This document shows, piece after piece, positions 46,201 to 54,477 of a stretch of DNA of 64,000 nucleotides (its first letter is position 1; every line of letters begins with the position of its first letter). The notes beneath the pieces were generated by a model. That model ran no database searches. It was not told the DNA's origin and saw only the letters and a list, made by a program, of their open reading frames with translations. Source of the DNA: Gammaproteobacteria bacterium (lineage in GTDB: Bacteria; Pseudomonadota; Gammaproteobacteria; Natronospirales; REEB76); contig DATEHU010000049.1 in the NCBI GenBank assembly GCA_035279405.1, forward strand, positions 1-64,000. The letters run 5' to 3'. A program made the translations under genes and the position numbers.

Positions 46201-48123
46201 CTGCCACACGCGCGCAAACTGCTCGTGGAAGCTGTCGCGCACCGCGTCCACGTCCAGCTCGCCGGCATAAATCAGTTCGAAGTCCTGGATCCAGAAAATG
46301 GACTCGTCCGCCAGCCTGATGTCGTAGGGGCGCTCGCCCATGACGCGTACGCCCAGGTTTTCCAGCATCGGCAGGGCATCGGAAATCGAGATTTCCTGCT
46401 CGCGGTGGAATATCTTGAAACGCAGATATCCGGCGGCGCTGTGTTTCGGGCGGTACAGACTCAGGCGCAGGCCCTCGTCGGTGGTGAGGGCGTCGAGCTG
46501 TTCGATGTCGAACACCGCGGCTTTGGCCTTGACGTCGTCCTGGTAGGCGGCTGGAAAGGCACTGGCATAGCGCGCCAGCAACTGCAGGCCGCGCTCTTCG
46601 CCGAATTTTTCGACCAGCGCCTCCTTGAGTTCGTCTTGCCAGGAGCGTACCGCGCGCGCTATGTCCTGTTCGAGCGCAGCATGCTCAAAGGCGGGCAGTT
46701 TCCAGGGCGTGGTGTGCACGATGAACTGGATGCGCGCCAGCGCCGATTCCGAAAGGAATACATCGTGCTCGGCGCTCTTGCCGTTGAGCGCCGTGAGCAG
46801 AATGCTCTGGATCTTGCCGCGCACCTGGCTGTTGTAGCGGTCGCGCGGCAGGTACAGCAGGCAGGAGAAGAACCGGCCGAAACTGTCGCGCCGGATGAAC
46901 AGCCGGACGCGCGCGCGTTCCTGCAACTGCACCACGCCCATGGCTGCGGTATACAGCTCTTCGGTCGTGCTCTGGAACAGTTCGTCGCGCGGGAACGTCT
47001 CGAGGATGTGCATCAGCGCCTTGAGGTCGTGGCTGCCGCTCGGCAGCTGCGAGCGCTGGCGGATTTCCGCAACTTTGCGGCGCACCACCGGAGTGTCGGC
47101 CGGGCTGCGGCTGTATGCGGTGGAGGTGAACAACCCCAGGAATCGCCATTCGCCGCTGACGTTGCCGGCCTGGTCGTAACGCTTCACGCCCACGTAATCC
47201 ATGTAGCCCGGGCGGTGCACCGTGGCCGTGGAGTTGGCCTTGGTCACGATCATGAATTCGCGCGTGCGTGCGCGCCGGCGCACGTCCTTGGGCAGCACCA
47301 GAAAGCTCTGCGAGACCTTGGCGCTGCTGTCGCGCAGGATGCCGAGGCCGGAGCCGGGCACGATGCGCAACAAGTCCTCGCCGTTTTCCTCCACCAGCCG
47401 GTATTCGCGGAATCCCAGGAAGGTGAAGTGGTTGTTGGCCAACCATTCGAGAAAACGCTGGCCCTCGTCCACTTCGTCATCGCCGAGGATCGTGCGGTAG
47501 GCATCGGTGGCGGCGCAGATCTCGCCCACCTTGTCGCGTATCAGGTGCCAGTCGTCCACCGTGGCGCGCACGTCGCTCATCGCCGCGCGCAGCTCATTTT
47601 CGAGCTTCTTCAGCGTGGCGGCGTCGCTCTGGTGGTCAATCTCAATGTGCATCCAGGATTCCACCAGACCGCTCTCGTGCGCCGCATCGCCGCTGTCGAA
47701 GCGCGTGATCACGCCGTGTTTGTCGCGCGCCAGATACAGGATCGGGTGCACCGTGAGATGCACGCCGAGGCCGTTGCGCGTCAGCGTCATGATGGTGGTG
47801 TCCACCAGGAACGGCATGTCGCCATTGACCATCTCGATGATGGTATGCGGGCTTTTCCAGCCGTCGCGCTTGACCGTGGGATTGAACACCCGCAGCCTGA
47901 ATTCGCCGGCCGGACGTTCGCGCCCGAATTCCCAGTGGCTGCGGGCCGCGCTGCACAGGTATTGCGGCGTGTACTGCCGCAGGTCTTCTTCGGCGATGTC
48001 GTGATAATACTGTTGCAGGAATTGTTCGAAGCTTGGAGAGGGGGCGTGCTGCTTGGCGAGTGCGGTGACTTTTTCGAGACGCTTGTTCTTGCTGTTGGAA
48101 TAGGCGCGCTGCATGATGGTCAC
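43291..48123 (-). CDS. gdhB: NAD-specific glutamate dehydrogenase, large (about 180 kDa) type
   Basis: This enzyme oxidises glutamate to 2-oxoglutarate and ammonia with NAD+, a catabolic role. The 1610-residue length is typical of the giant bacterial class. The N-terminal regulatory half (to about residue 700) includes ACT-like segments. The catalytic core has VPVGSKGGYYVKRPP (substrate lysines), VAADKGTAAFSDIAN, GIGDMSGDVFGNGML, and LDPSPDP. The tail beyond about residue 1250 is helical. The start is GTG at 48123 or ATG at 48114; neither can be excluded. It fits the surrounding amino-acid catabolic genes. Confidence 0.95.
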   Translation of the reverse strand: MTIMQRAYSNSKNKRLEKVTALAKQHAPSPSFEQFLQQYYHDIAEEDLRQYTPQYLCSAARSHWEFGRERPAGEFRLRVFNPTVKRDGWKSPHTIIEMVNGDMPFLVDTTIMTLTRNGLGVHLTVHPILYLARDKHGVITRFDSGDAAHESGLVESWMHIEIDHQSDAATLKKLENELRAAMSDVRATVDDWHLIRDKVGEICAATDAYRTILGDDEVDEGQRFLEWLANNHFTFLGFREYRLVEENGEDLLRIVPGSGLGILRDSSAKVSQSFLVLPKDVRRRARTREFMIVTKANSTATVHRPGYMDYVGVKRYDQAGNVSGEWRFLGLFTSTAYSRSPADTPVVRRKVAEIRQRSQLPSGSHDLKALMHILETFPRDELFQSTTEELYTAAMGVVQLQERARVRLFIRRDSFGRFFSCLLYLPRDRYNSQVRGKIQSILLTALNGKSAEHDVFLSESALARIQFIVHTTPWKLPAFEHAALEQDIARAVRSWQDELKEALVEKFGEERGLQLLARYASAFPAAYQDDVKAKAAVFDIEQLDALTTDEGLRLSLYRPKHSAAGYLRFKIFHREQEISISDALPMLENLGVRVMGERPYDIRLADESIFWIQDFELIYAGELDVDAVRDSFHEQFARVWQGEAENDGFNRLVLTAGLNWRQTTLLRACCKYLLQTSLTFSPAYMERTLSANPQIAALLVKYFEARHDPEGGKDRDTLGARYAGEIDKALESVASLDDDRILRSFFNVARATLRTNYFQTLKDGGHKPYIAFKFDPAQLPELPLPKPMFEIWVYSPRVEAVHLRGGKVARGGIRWSDRREDFRTEVLGLMKAQMVKNTVIVPVGSKGGYYVKRPPASGNREDTLKESIACYQTFMRGMLDLTDNIVDGKIVPPPGVVRHDEDDPYLVVAADKGTAAFSDIANGVAREYRYWLDDAFASGGSAGYDHKKMGITAKGAWESVKRHFREMGMDTQSTEFTAVGIGDMSGDVFGNGMLLSRHIKLLAAFDHRHIFLDPSPDPQVSFKERERMFNLPRSSWADYDAKLISKGGGVFPRSAKTVKLSGEAQRALGIEAAQLTPMELMRAILKAPVDLLWNGGIGTYVKSGDQENSECGDRANDVLRINGRELRCKVVAEGGNLGLTQLGRIEYALNGGRLNTDFIDNSAGVDTSDHEVNIKILLNLAVADGTLTEAQRNTLLASMSDEVGALVLRDNYMQSQALSIAESQAPARISEHTYLMRALEKSGVLNRGIEFLPGDEELKKRRAAKRGLMRPELAVLLAYSKIAIYNALLASDVAEDPYLANELENYFPTPLRRKYRAFMPRHRLRSEIVCTAITNSLVNRMGPTFAQRMQEEAGVGVASVARAYTIARESFDTVGIWSAIEALDNKVPANVQVAMSVQTARLLRHATRWLLDHLHGQLDIAAVVPQYRPGIETLATHMAAVLGDSQLETFHALQQQYLDVGVPAALAQQIAALATLYPALDLVDVARDTGLPVEVVARVYFHIGRELGLDWLRGQIETLAVEGHWQAQARATLREDLYAQQRALAAQALTGAKDARAAMDKLDAWFGRAATRTQHVQRMLADMKTANIADFPSLSVAVQEVRKLARAKSG

Positions 48124-48241
48124 TGGCCCCGGAGGGCGAATTGCGGTGCGCCTATTTTATGCCTTTTGCCCGGCGGTTGCGGCCAGTGCGCCCATGGGGA
48201 AAAGTCGTAATGGCCGCCGTCCAATGCATCGGCACGCGAAT

Positions 48242-49498
48242 TCAGACTGAGCGTTCCAGATCCTTGATGACCGCCGCCAGGAAACGGCAGGCGGTTCCGC
48301 CGGTGATGCAGCGGTGGTCGAAGGTCAGCGATAGCGGAATGCGCTTGTGCACCTCGATGCCGCCCAGCACCGGCACCACATCGTGGCGCAGGCCTCCGGT
48401 GCCGAGGATGGCCACCTGCGGCGGCACCACCACCGGCGCGGCGTAGCGGCCCGCCAGCATGCCGAAGTTGGACAGCGTGATGGTCGGGTCCTTCATGTCG
48501 GCGGGGGCTACCGTGCGGTTGCGCGTCGCCTGTTTGGTGCGGTTGAGATCGTCGCGCAGCTGCGCACTGTTCTTGGCATCCACATTGCGCAGTACCGGCA
48601 CGATCAGTCCGTCGGGGGTATCCACCGCCATCGCGAGGTCCACCTGGCGGTGCAGGATGCGTTCCAGCTTCTCGCCGTTGTACCAGGCGTTCAGCTCCGG
48701 CTCGGCGCGGCAGCCGGCGACCATCGCGCGAATGACGCGCACCGTGATGTCCTGACCCGGCGCCCAGTTGTGGATGTCGGCGTCGTCGAACAGCGCACAT
48801 GCGGCCACTTCGCTGCGCGACTTGCTCATGGTGGCGTGCATGGCGCGCCGCGGTCCGCGCAGCGGTTCGGCCACGCCGTATTTGACATCGGTACGCACCG
48901 GCGGCGGATACCACGCCGCGGCCGGCGCGGCGCCCGGCGCAACTGCGCGTACGGCACCTGCGCCTTCCGAGGCGCGCCGTACATCGTCCGCCGTGACCGT
49001 GTCGTTTTTTCCGCTGGGTTCACAGGCAGTCAGGTCCACGCCCATTTGCCTGGCGAGAATGCGCACCGACGGCAGCGCCTTGACGTGCGCCGGCGCTTTT
49101 TTCTGTTGCTTGCGGATGATCGCGGTTTCCGCCACCAGCGTCGTGCTCGTGGGCATGCTGCCCACGACTGTGCCGCTGTCTTCGGCAATGGGGACGGATT
49201 TACTCGCGGCGGGTTTGGCCGCGGTCGCCGGTTTGGCGGGCGCGCTGCTTGAGGAGGCCTCGCCCTCGAGTGCGAAATCCACGAGCGGCGCGTGCGTGGG
49301 AATGATGTCGCCGGCCTTGCCGTGCAATTTCAGAATCTTGCCGGACCAGGGGGCGGGCACGTCCACCACGGCTTTGGCGGTTTCCACCGACACCAGCGGC
49401 TGTTCCGCCTTGACGCTGTCGCCTTCCTTGACCAGCCAGTTGACGATCTCGGCTTCCTGCAGACCTTCGCCCAAGTCGGGAAGATTGAAGGTTCTCAT
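48242..49498 (-). CDS. 2-oxo acid dehydrogenase E2 (dihydrolipoyl acyltransferase)
   Basis: E2 carries the acyl group on lipoate and passes it to CoA. In the 418-residue protein, residues 1-80 form a lipoyl domain with the lipoyl Lys in SVETAKAVVDVP. A peripheral subunit-binding domain with LPSVRILARQMGVDL follows an Ala/Pro linker, and the C-terminal half is the acyltransferase core. The active-site segment reads DHRCITGG, so the Asp of the usual HRxxDG is Thr. The start MRTFNLPDLGEG at 49498 has GAGG upstream; a 12-codon-longer frame is less likely. No E3 gene is present here. Confidence 0.92.
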   Translation of the reverse strand: MRTFNLPDLGEGLQEAEIVNWLVKEGDSVKAEQPLVSVETAKAVVDVPAPWSGKILKLHGKAGDIIPTHAPLVDFALEGEASSSSAPAKPATAAKPAASKSVPIAEDSGTVVGSMPTSTTLVAETAIIRKQQKKAPAHVKALPSVRILARQMGVDLTACEPSGKNDTVTADDVRRASEGAGAVRAVAPGAAPAAAWYPPPVRTDVKYGVAEPLRGPRRAMHATMSKSRSEVAACALFDDADIHNWAPGQDITVRVIRAMVAGCRAEPELNAWYNGEKLERILHRQVDLAMAVDTPDGLIVPVLRNVDAKNSAQLRDDLNRTKQATRNRTVAPADMKDPTITLSNFGMLAGRYAAPVVVPPQVAILGTGGLRHDVVPVLGGIEVHKRIPLSLTFDHRCITGGTACRFLAAVIKDLERSV

Positions 49499-49552
49499 TT
49501 CAAAATCCTCATCATTGCTGCCCTGTGCCGCCATGATTTCCCCCTCACCCTA

Positions 49553-49575
49553 CCCTCTCCCGCCGGGGGAGAGGG
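49553..49575. repeat. Palindromic intergenic repeat between E1 beta and E2
   Basis: CCCTCTCCC and GGGAGAGGG form a 9-bp stem, preceded by CCCTCACCCTA. This resembles a palindrome common between genes in many proteobacterial genomes. It lies in the 110-base gap within the operon and could influence the relative level of E2. Confidence 0.6.
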
Positions 49576-49608
49576 GACAAGGAGGCGCCGCGATGCGGCG
49601 CATGAAAT

Positions 49609-50586
49609 TTACGTCTCCAGAACCCTGCGAATTCCCTTGATCACCCGCTCCACGCTCGGCATGTAGTCGTGCTCCAGCTTGAATAATGGCATCGGGGTAT
49701 CGTAGCCGGTGATGCGCTCCACGGGTGCTTGCAGCGAATAAATCGCCTTTTCGGCCACCGTGGCTGCGATCTCGGCGCCCACGCCGCAGTTCCGCGGCGC
49801 CTCGTGCACGATCACGAGCCGGCCGGTTTTTTCCACCGATCCCAGGATGGTCTCGAAATCAATAGGACTTACCGTCGCCAGGTCAATGACTTCGCAGCCC
49901 ACGCCTTCTTCCGCGAGATTGGCCGCGGCCTGCAGACTTTCGTGGATCATCGCGCCCCAGGATACCAGCGTCACGTCCTCGCCTTCGCGCAAGACGAAGC
50001 AGGTATCGAGCGGCAGGGCCTGGCCGTTGTCCTCGACTTCCTGCTTGTTCATGCGGTACAGCCGCGTGGGTTCGAGGAACACCACCGGATCGGGGTCGCG
50101 GATCGCGGCGAGCAGCAAGCCATAAGCGCGCGTCGGCGAGGAGGGCATGACCACGCGGATGCCCGGCATATGGGCAAACAGCGCTTCGTTGGATTCGGAA
50201 TGATGCTCGGGCGCGTGGATGCCGCCGCCCGACGGCGCGCGCAGCACCATGGGCACGTGCAGCCGGCCGCGGGTGCGGGTGCGCAGCCGCCCGGCGTGGT
50301 TGATCATTTGGTCCACGGTGGGATAGATGAAGCCCGAGAACTGGATTTCCGCCACCGGCTTCAGGCCCATGGCCGCCATGCCGATGGACAGGCCGGCGAT
50401 CAGGGCTTCCGCAAGCGGCGTGTCCATGACGCGTTCCTTGCCGAAGCGCTGCTGCAGACCGTTGGTGGCGCGGAACACGCCGCCGTTTATGCCCACGTCT
50501 TCGCCCAGTACCACCACGGCCGGGTCGTGCTCCAGCTCGTAAGCCATCGCCTGGGTAATGGCTTCCACCATTGCGAGCTTAGCCAT
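49609..50586 (-). CDS. 2-oxo acid dehydrogenase E1 subunit beta
   Basis: E1 beta pairs with E1 alpha to decarboxylate a 2-oxo acid with thiamine diphosphate. The 325-residue protein has MVEAITQAMAYELEHDP, VVLGEDVGINGGVFRAT, the conserved DTPLAEALIAGLSIGMAA, and a C-terminal transketolase-C domain with DLATVSPIDFETI and EAPRNCGVGAEIAA. The sequence does not separate pyruvate from branched-chain types; neighbouring amino-acid catabolic genes favour branched-chain 2-oxo acids. It overlaps the E1 alpha end by 8 bases. Confidence 0.93.
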   Translation of the reverse strand: MAKLAMVEAITQAMAYELEHDPAVVVLGEDVGINGGVFRATNGLQQRFGKERVMDTPLAEALIAGLSIGMAAMGLKPVAEIQFSGFIYPTVDQMINHAGRLRTRTRGRLHVPMVLRAPSGGGIHAPEHHSESNEALFAHMPGIRVVMPSSPTRAYGLLLAAIRDPDPVVFLEPTRLYRMNKQEVEDNGQALPLDTCFVLREGEDVTLVSWGAMIHESLQAAANLAEEGVGCEVIDLATVSPIDFETILGSVEKTGRLVIVHEAPRNCGVGAEIAATVAEKAIYSLQAPVERITGYDTPMPLFKLEHDYMPSVERVIKGIRRVLET

Positions 50587-51658
50587 GGTGCTCGCCCTCC
50601 GCGATCGCAGCGGCGCGCTGTTCGATGAGGCTCTCCGGCAGGTTGGCGAACATGTGATCGAACATGGATGCCACCGGCGGCTTGCCGGTGTCCTTATATA
50701 CCTTAACCTCCGTGTCTATCTGTGCGGCGCATTCGGCCAGCAGCTGATCCTCCTGCTTCTGATTCCAGGCGCCGATGTCCATGAGGTACTTGCGGATACG
50801 GATCAGCGGTTCTTTCCTTTTGGCGTCTTCCACTTCGTCCTTGCTGCGATAGCGCGTGGCGTCATCTGCGGTGGTGTGATCGCTGATGCGGTAGGTAAGT
50901 GCCTCGACCAGGGTCGGACCTTTGCCGGAGCGCGCCTTGTCGAGCGCGTATTCCATGGTGTCGCGCACCGCGATGATGTCGTTACCGTCCACCTGCACGC
51001 CCTCGAAGCCGCCGGCGATGGCCTTCTGCGCCAGCGTTTCGCAGGCGGTTTGCGCGGCGAGCGGTACGGAAATCGCCCATTTGTTGTTGGTGACCACGAA
51101 CACCACCGGCAGTTGATAGGCGCCCGCAGCGTTCAGGGATTCGTAGAAATCGCCTTGCGAAGTGCCGCCGTCGCCGATCACGGTCACCGCCACGCGCTTC
51201 TCCTTGCGCAGCTTGAAGGCCAGCGCCGCGCCGGCCGCATGATGATATTGCGTGGCGATGGGCACGCACCAGGCAAAATCGTGTGTGGGTCCGGAGAACA
51301 CGTTGCCGCGCTCGTCGCCGCCCCAGAACAGCAGCACTTCGTGAGGCTTTACGCCTCGCCAGAACTGCGTACCGTACTCGCGGTACATGGGGAAGAACGC
51401 GTCTTCGGGTTTCATGGCCGCGCCGATGCCGACGTGCGTGGCCTCGTGACCCAGAGAGGACGCGTACGTGCCCAACTGGCCGGTGCGCTGCAGCGCGATG
51501 GCCTTGGTATCGAACACACGCACCAGCGACATCATGCGGTACATCTTCACGAGTTCGCCCGTGTCCTGGGCGAACCCGGGCAGGGCCTTCTGCGTGAGCT
51601 TGCCTTGCGGGTCGAGGTACTGCCGGAATTTTATTTCGAAGGTGGCGACGGTCTTCAA
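50579..51658 (-). CDS. 2-oxo acid dehydrogenase E1 subunit alpha
   Basis: This 359-residue subunit carries the thiamine-diphosphate motif GDGGTSQGDFYESLNAAG followed by NNKWAISVP, and the phosphorylation-loop-like YRISDHTTADDATRYR. The start is probably TTG at 51658 (LKTVATFEIKFRQ): GAGGAG sits 8 bases upstream, no in-frame ATG is near, and an ATG 8 bases earlier is out of frame. A longer frame to 51742 would cross the likely promoter. It heads the operon E1 alpha, E1 beta, E2. Confidence 0.92.
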   Translation of the reverse strand: MKTVATFEIKFRQYLDPQGKLTQKALPGFAQDTGELVKMYRMMSLVRVFDTKAIALQRTGQLGTYASSLGHEATHVGIGAAMKPEDAFFPMYREYGTQFWRGVKPHEVLLFWGGDERGNVFSGPTHDFAWCVPIATQYHHAAGAALAFKLRKEKRVAVTVIGDGGTSQGDFYESLNAAGAYQLPVVFVVTNNKWAISVPLAAQTACETLAQKAIAGGFEGVQVDGNDIIAVRDTMEYALDKARSGKGPTLVEALTYRISDHTTADDATRYRSKDEVEDAKRKEPLIRIRKYLMDIGAWNQKQEDQLLAECAAQIDTEVKVYKDTGKPPVASMFDHMFANLPESLIEQRAAAIAEGEHHG

Positions 51659-51740
51659 ACTGCATGCTCCTCGAGGGCTGCGGGGAGAAATGTCCGTAAC
51701 GGCTTGAAACGCCGGGATTCCCGCGCACCGCGGGCCCGCC

Positions 51741-51746
51741 ATTATA
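51741..51746 (-). promoter_or_regulatory. Possible -10 element for the E1 alpha operon
   Basis: The reverse strand has a perfect TATAAT, about 83 bases before the TTG start. No good -35 sequence lies 17 bases upstream, so any promoter would need an activator. Confidence 0.35.
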
Positions 51747-51824
51747 CAGGAGGCCCGCGGCGCGACCGGTCGGCATGCGACCGGGCTCGGCTAGAATGCC
51801 TTCATTGCCAAACCGGATACCGCC

Positions 51825-52679
51825 ATGACTGCGAACAAGCGCGAGCTGGAGCAGGGCATCCACACCGATCTGCGCGATCGCCTGACGTACTCGGGTTACC
51901 TGCAACTGGAGCGCCTGCTCTCGGCGCAGGTGCCACTCAGCCGTCCCGAGCACCACGACGAGATGCTGTTCATCATCCAGCACCAGACCTCGGAACTGTG
52001 GATCAAATTGCTGCTGCATGAACTCGAAGCCGCGCTCGGCCACGTGCAGCACGACGCGCTCGAGCCGTGCTTCAAGATCCTGGCGCGCGTCAAGCACGTG
52101 CAGATGCAGTTGTTCAACCAGTGGGCGGTGCTCGAGACCCTGACGCCAAGCGAATACGCGGAGTTCCGCTCGGTGCTGGGGCATGCTTCGGGATTCCAAT
52201 CGGTGCAGTACCGCGCGCTCGAATTCATGCTCGGCAACAAGGCCGCGGAGTTGCTGCGCGTGCACCGGCATGATCCCAAGGCGTACGCCTGGCTGGAGTC
52301 GCTTCTCAAGCGCCCGAGCCTCTACGACGAATTCCTGCGCTATCTGGCGCGCCGCGGCCTGCCGGTGCCGAAGGAGCGCGTCGAGCGCGACTGGTCCGAG
52401 CCCTACGAACGCCATTCCGGAGTGGTCGCCGTGTTCAAGCTGATTTATCAGGACACCGCGCGCTGGTGGGACGCCTACGAGATGTGCGAAAAGCTCGTGG
52501 ATGTGGAGGAATATTTCCAGCTCTGGCGCTTCCGCCACATGAAAACCGTGGAGCGCATCATCGGTCACAAGCAGGGCACCGGCGGCTCCTCGGGCGTGGG
52601 ATTCCTCAAGCAGGCGCTGGACCTGACGTTTTTCCCCGAATTGATTGACGTGCGCACCGAAATTGGCGCGACTGGCTGA
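51825..52679 (+). CDS. kynA: Tryptophan 2,3-dioxygenase
   Basis: This heme enzyme opens the tryptophan indole ring to N-formylkynurenine. The 284-residue protein has the family segments [45 protein letters not shown], and [16 protein letters not shown] with the heme-ligand His. GTGGSSGV follows shortly after. The rest of the kynurenine pathway is not in the window. It diverges from the 2-oxo acid dehydrogenase operon and is followed after 90 bases by hpd. Confidence 0.97.
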   Translation: MTANKRELEQGIHTDLRDRLTYSGYLQLERLLSAQVPLSRPEHHDEMLFIIQHQTSELWIKLLLHELEAALGHVQHDALEPCFKILARVKHVQMQLFNQWAVLETLTPSEYAEFRSVLGHASGFQSVQYRALEFMLGNKAAELLRVHRHDPKAYAWLESLLKRPSLYDEFLRYLARRGLPVPKERVERDWSEPYERHSGVVAVFKLIYQDTARWWDAYEMCEKLVDVEEYFQLWRFRHMKTVERIIGHKQGTGGSSGVGFLKQALDLTFFPELIDVRTEIGATG

Positions 52680-52769
52680 TCTCCGCCTTGGGCCGGTTCC
52701 CGGCCGGACGGTATAATTGCAGCATCACTGCGCGCTGTTTGCCGCTTGCGTTGCGGCAGGAGGAACACC

Positions 52770-53858
52770 ATGAGCGCCCAACCCAATATCGGCATGCGCC
52801 CCACCACCTTCGAGAATCCCATGGGGGTGGACGGCTTCGAGTTCGTGGAATTTGCCGCGCCCGACGCCAAACTCCTGCACGATCTGTTTCCCCGCCTCGG
52901 CTTCACGCGGGTGGCCAGGCACAAGCGCCGCAAGATCAGCCTGTATTGCCAGGGCGAGTGCAACTTCCTGGTGAACGAAGAGCCGGATTCATTCGCCGCC
53001 GACTTTGCGAAAAAGCACGGGCCCTGTGCCTGCGGTTTTGCCATTCGTTTCAGCAAACCGGCCGCCCAATTGCAAGAGCAGGCACTGGCCAAAGGCGCGG
53101 TGAAAATCACCCACAAGGAAGCCAGCAAGGCGGTGAACGTGCCGGTGATTGCCGGCATTGGCGGCAGCATGCTGTATCTGGTGGATCGCTATGGCGCCCA
53201 GGGCGAAGTGTACGACGCGGAGTTTGAATATCTGCCGGGCGCGGAGCGGCATCCAAAAGGCTTCGGTCTCACCTTCATTGACCACCTCACGCATAATCTG
53301 TATTTCGGCAACATGGAAAAGTTCGCGGATTTCTACCAGCAGCTGTTCAATTTCCGCGAGATCCGCTACTTCGACATCAAGGGCGCGCGCACCGGCCTGG
53401 TGTCCAAGGCCATGACCGCTCCGGACGGCATGGTGCGCATTCCGCTGAACCAGTCCTCCGACAAGAAAAGCCAGATCAACGAGTATCTGGACGAATACAA
53501 GGGCGAGGGCATCCAGCACGTCGCGCTGTTCACCAACGACATCTACGTCACGGTGGAAGCCATGCGCGCGAAAAAAGTGGCATTCCTGGACACGCCGGAT
53601 GCCTATTACGAGATCATTGACGAGCGCATTCCCGGCCACGGCGAAGACCTGGCGCGCATGCAGAAGAACCGCATCCTCATGGACGCGGACGATGAAACCA
53701 AAAAGAAGCTGCTCCTGCAGATCTTCACCCAGAACTGCATCGGCCCGATCTTCTTCGAGATCATCCAGCGCAAGGGCAATGAGGGGTTCGGCAACGGCAA
53801 CTTTACCGCGTTGTTCGAATCCATCGAGCGCGAACAGATGAAGCGCGGGGTATTGTAG
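52770..53858 (+). CDS. hpd: 4-hydroxyphenylpyruvate dioxygenase
   Basis: The enzyme converts 4-hydroxyphenylpyruvate to homogentisate with O2 and Fe(II). The 362-residue protein has two vicinal-oxygen-chelate halves. The iron ligands are the His of TFIDHLTHNL, the His of GIQHVALFTND, and the Glu of GPIFFEIIQRKG; the C-terminal helix with GFGNGNFTALFESIE closes the site. A strong AGGAGG lies just before the ATG at 52770. It opens the tyrosine-degradation series. Confidence 0.98.
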   Translation: MSAQPNIGMRPTTFENPMGVDGFEFVEFAAPDAKLLHDLFPRLGFTRVARHKRRKISLYCQGECNFLVNEEPDSFAADFAKKHGPCACGFAIRFSKPAAQLQEQALAKGAVKITHKEASKAVNVPVIAGIGGSMLYLVDRYGAQGEVYDAEFEYLPGAERHPKGFGLTFIDHLTHNLYFGNMEKFADFYQQLFNFREIRYFDIKGARTGLVSKAMTAPDGMVRIPLNQSSDKKSQINEYLDEYKGEGIQHVALFTNDIYVTVEAMRAKKVAFLDTPDAYYEIIDERIPGHGEDLARMQKNRILMDADDETKKKLLLQIFTQNCIGPIFFEIIQRKGNEGFGNGNFTALFESIEREQMKRGVL

Positions 53859-53871
53859 CCATGGCGTTCAT

Positions 53872-54362
53872 GTAAATACCGTTCACCCTGAGCCCTTCGG
53901 CAAGCTCAGGACAGGCGTAGCCCGAAGGGCGAAGTCGAAGGGTCCTGAATTGGAGTGCCACGGATGGCAATGTTTACACTGTATATCCTGAAGTGTGCCG
54001 ATGAAACGCTGTACATCGGTCACACCGATAATCTAAGCCGACGTTTACAGCAGCATGAACAGAGTAAAGTAGATGCCTATACTGCAAGGCGATTGCCATT
54101 GAAACTGATTCATGCTGAGGAATTCGAAAGCCGCTACGAAGCGCTTACTATGGAGCGTAAGTTAAAAGGTTGGAGTCGCGCCAAAAAGCTGGCATATGTA
54201 GCCAATGACTGGGCAGAGGTAAGCAGACTAGCCAAGAGCAAACCCAAAAATGATTGAAAAATCCGTTCGTACTGAGCTGGTCGAAGTACGAACGGGTCTT
54301 GCTATTATCTCAGCGTTCAGAAACCGGCACCCTTCGACAAGCTCAGGGTGAACGGATTTAAG
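53872..54362 (+). mobile_element. Small inverted-repeat-bounded element carrying a GIY-YIG gene
   Basis: The left end reads TAAATACCGTTCACCCTGAGC (53872-53892) less one base, and the right end carries nearly the same sequence inverted (54362 back to 54341). Left palindromes include CCTGAGC/GCTCAGG (53887-53910) and GCCCTTCGG/CCGAAGGGC (53892-53930). On the right are CCGTTCGTAC/GTACGAACGG (54263-54295) and CACCCT/AGGGTG (54328-54350). The motif CTGAGC..GTCGAA is shared by all. Only the GIY-YIG gene lies inside. It interrupts the hpd-hmgA interval. Mobility is inferred from the layout. Confidence 0.6.
53964..54257 (+). CDS. GIY-YIG nuclease-family protein
   Basis: This 97-residue, single-domain protein has the GIY-YIG core written as LYILKCADETLYIGHTDNL, then RRLQQHE and the catalytic-region Glu (about residue 62-66 in ALTMERKLKGWSRAKK). 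Its relatives (the YhbQ/UPF0213 group) are small DNA nucleases of uncertain role. GGAG lies 9 bases before the ATG at 53964; a GTG three codons earlier is possible. It is flanked on both sides by inverted palindromic repeats, a pattern that suggests it travels with, or acts on, those repeats. Confidence 0.88.
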   Translation: MAMFTLYILKCADETLYIGHTDNLSRRLQQHEQSKVDAYTARRLPLKLIHAEEFESRYEALTMERKLKGWSRAKKLAYVANDWAEVSRLAKSKPKND

Positions 54363-54477
54363 AACATCGGAAGGCACTGAACGCATGGAGGGAAACGCGC
54401 CAGCTTCTCTCCCGTGTGGGCCGTAGAATGAGCAGTGCCTGACGACTGATAGCTATCGGATTCGTGAGGTCTCAACG

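Noticed and set aside
45067-48210. A 1047-codon open frame on the + strand opposite glutamate dehydrogenase
   Set aside because: It mirrors the codon-position GC bias of the true gene on the other strand; the product is rich in His, Arg and Ala with no recognisable domain.
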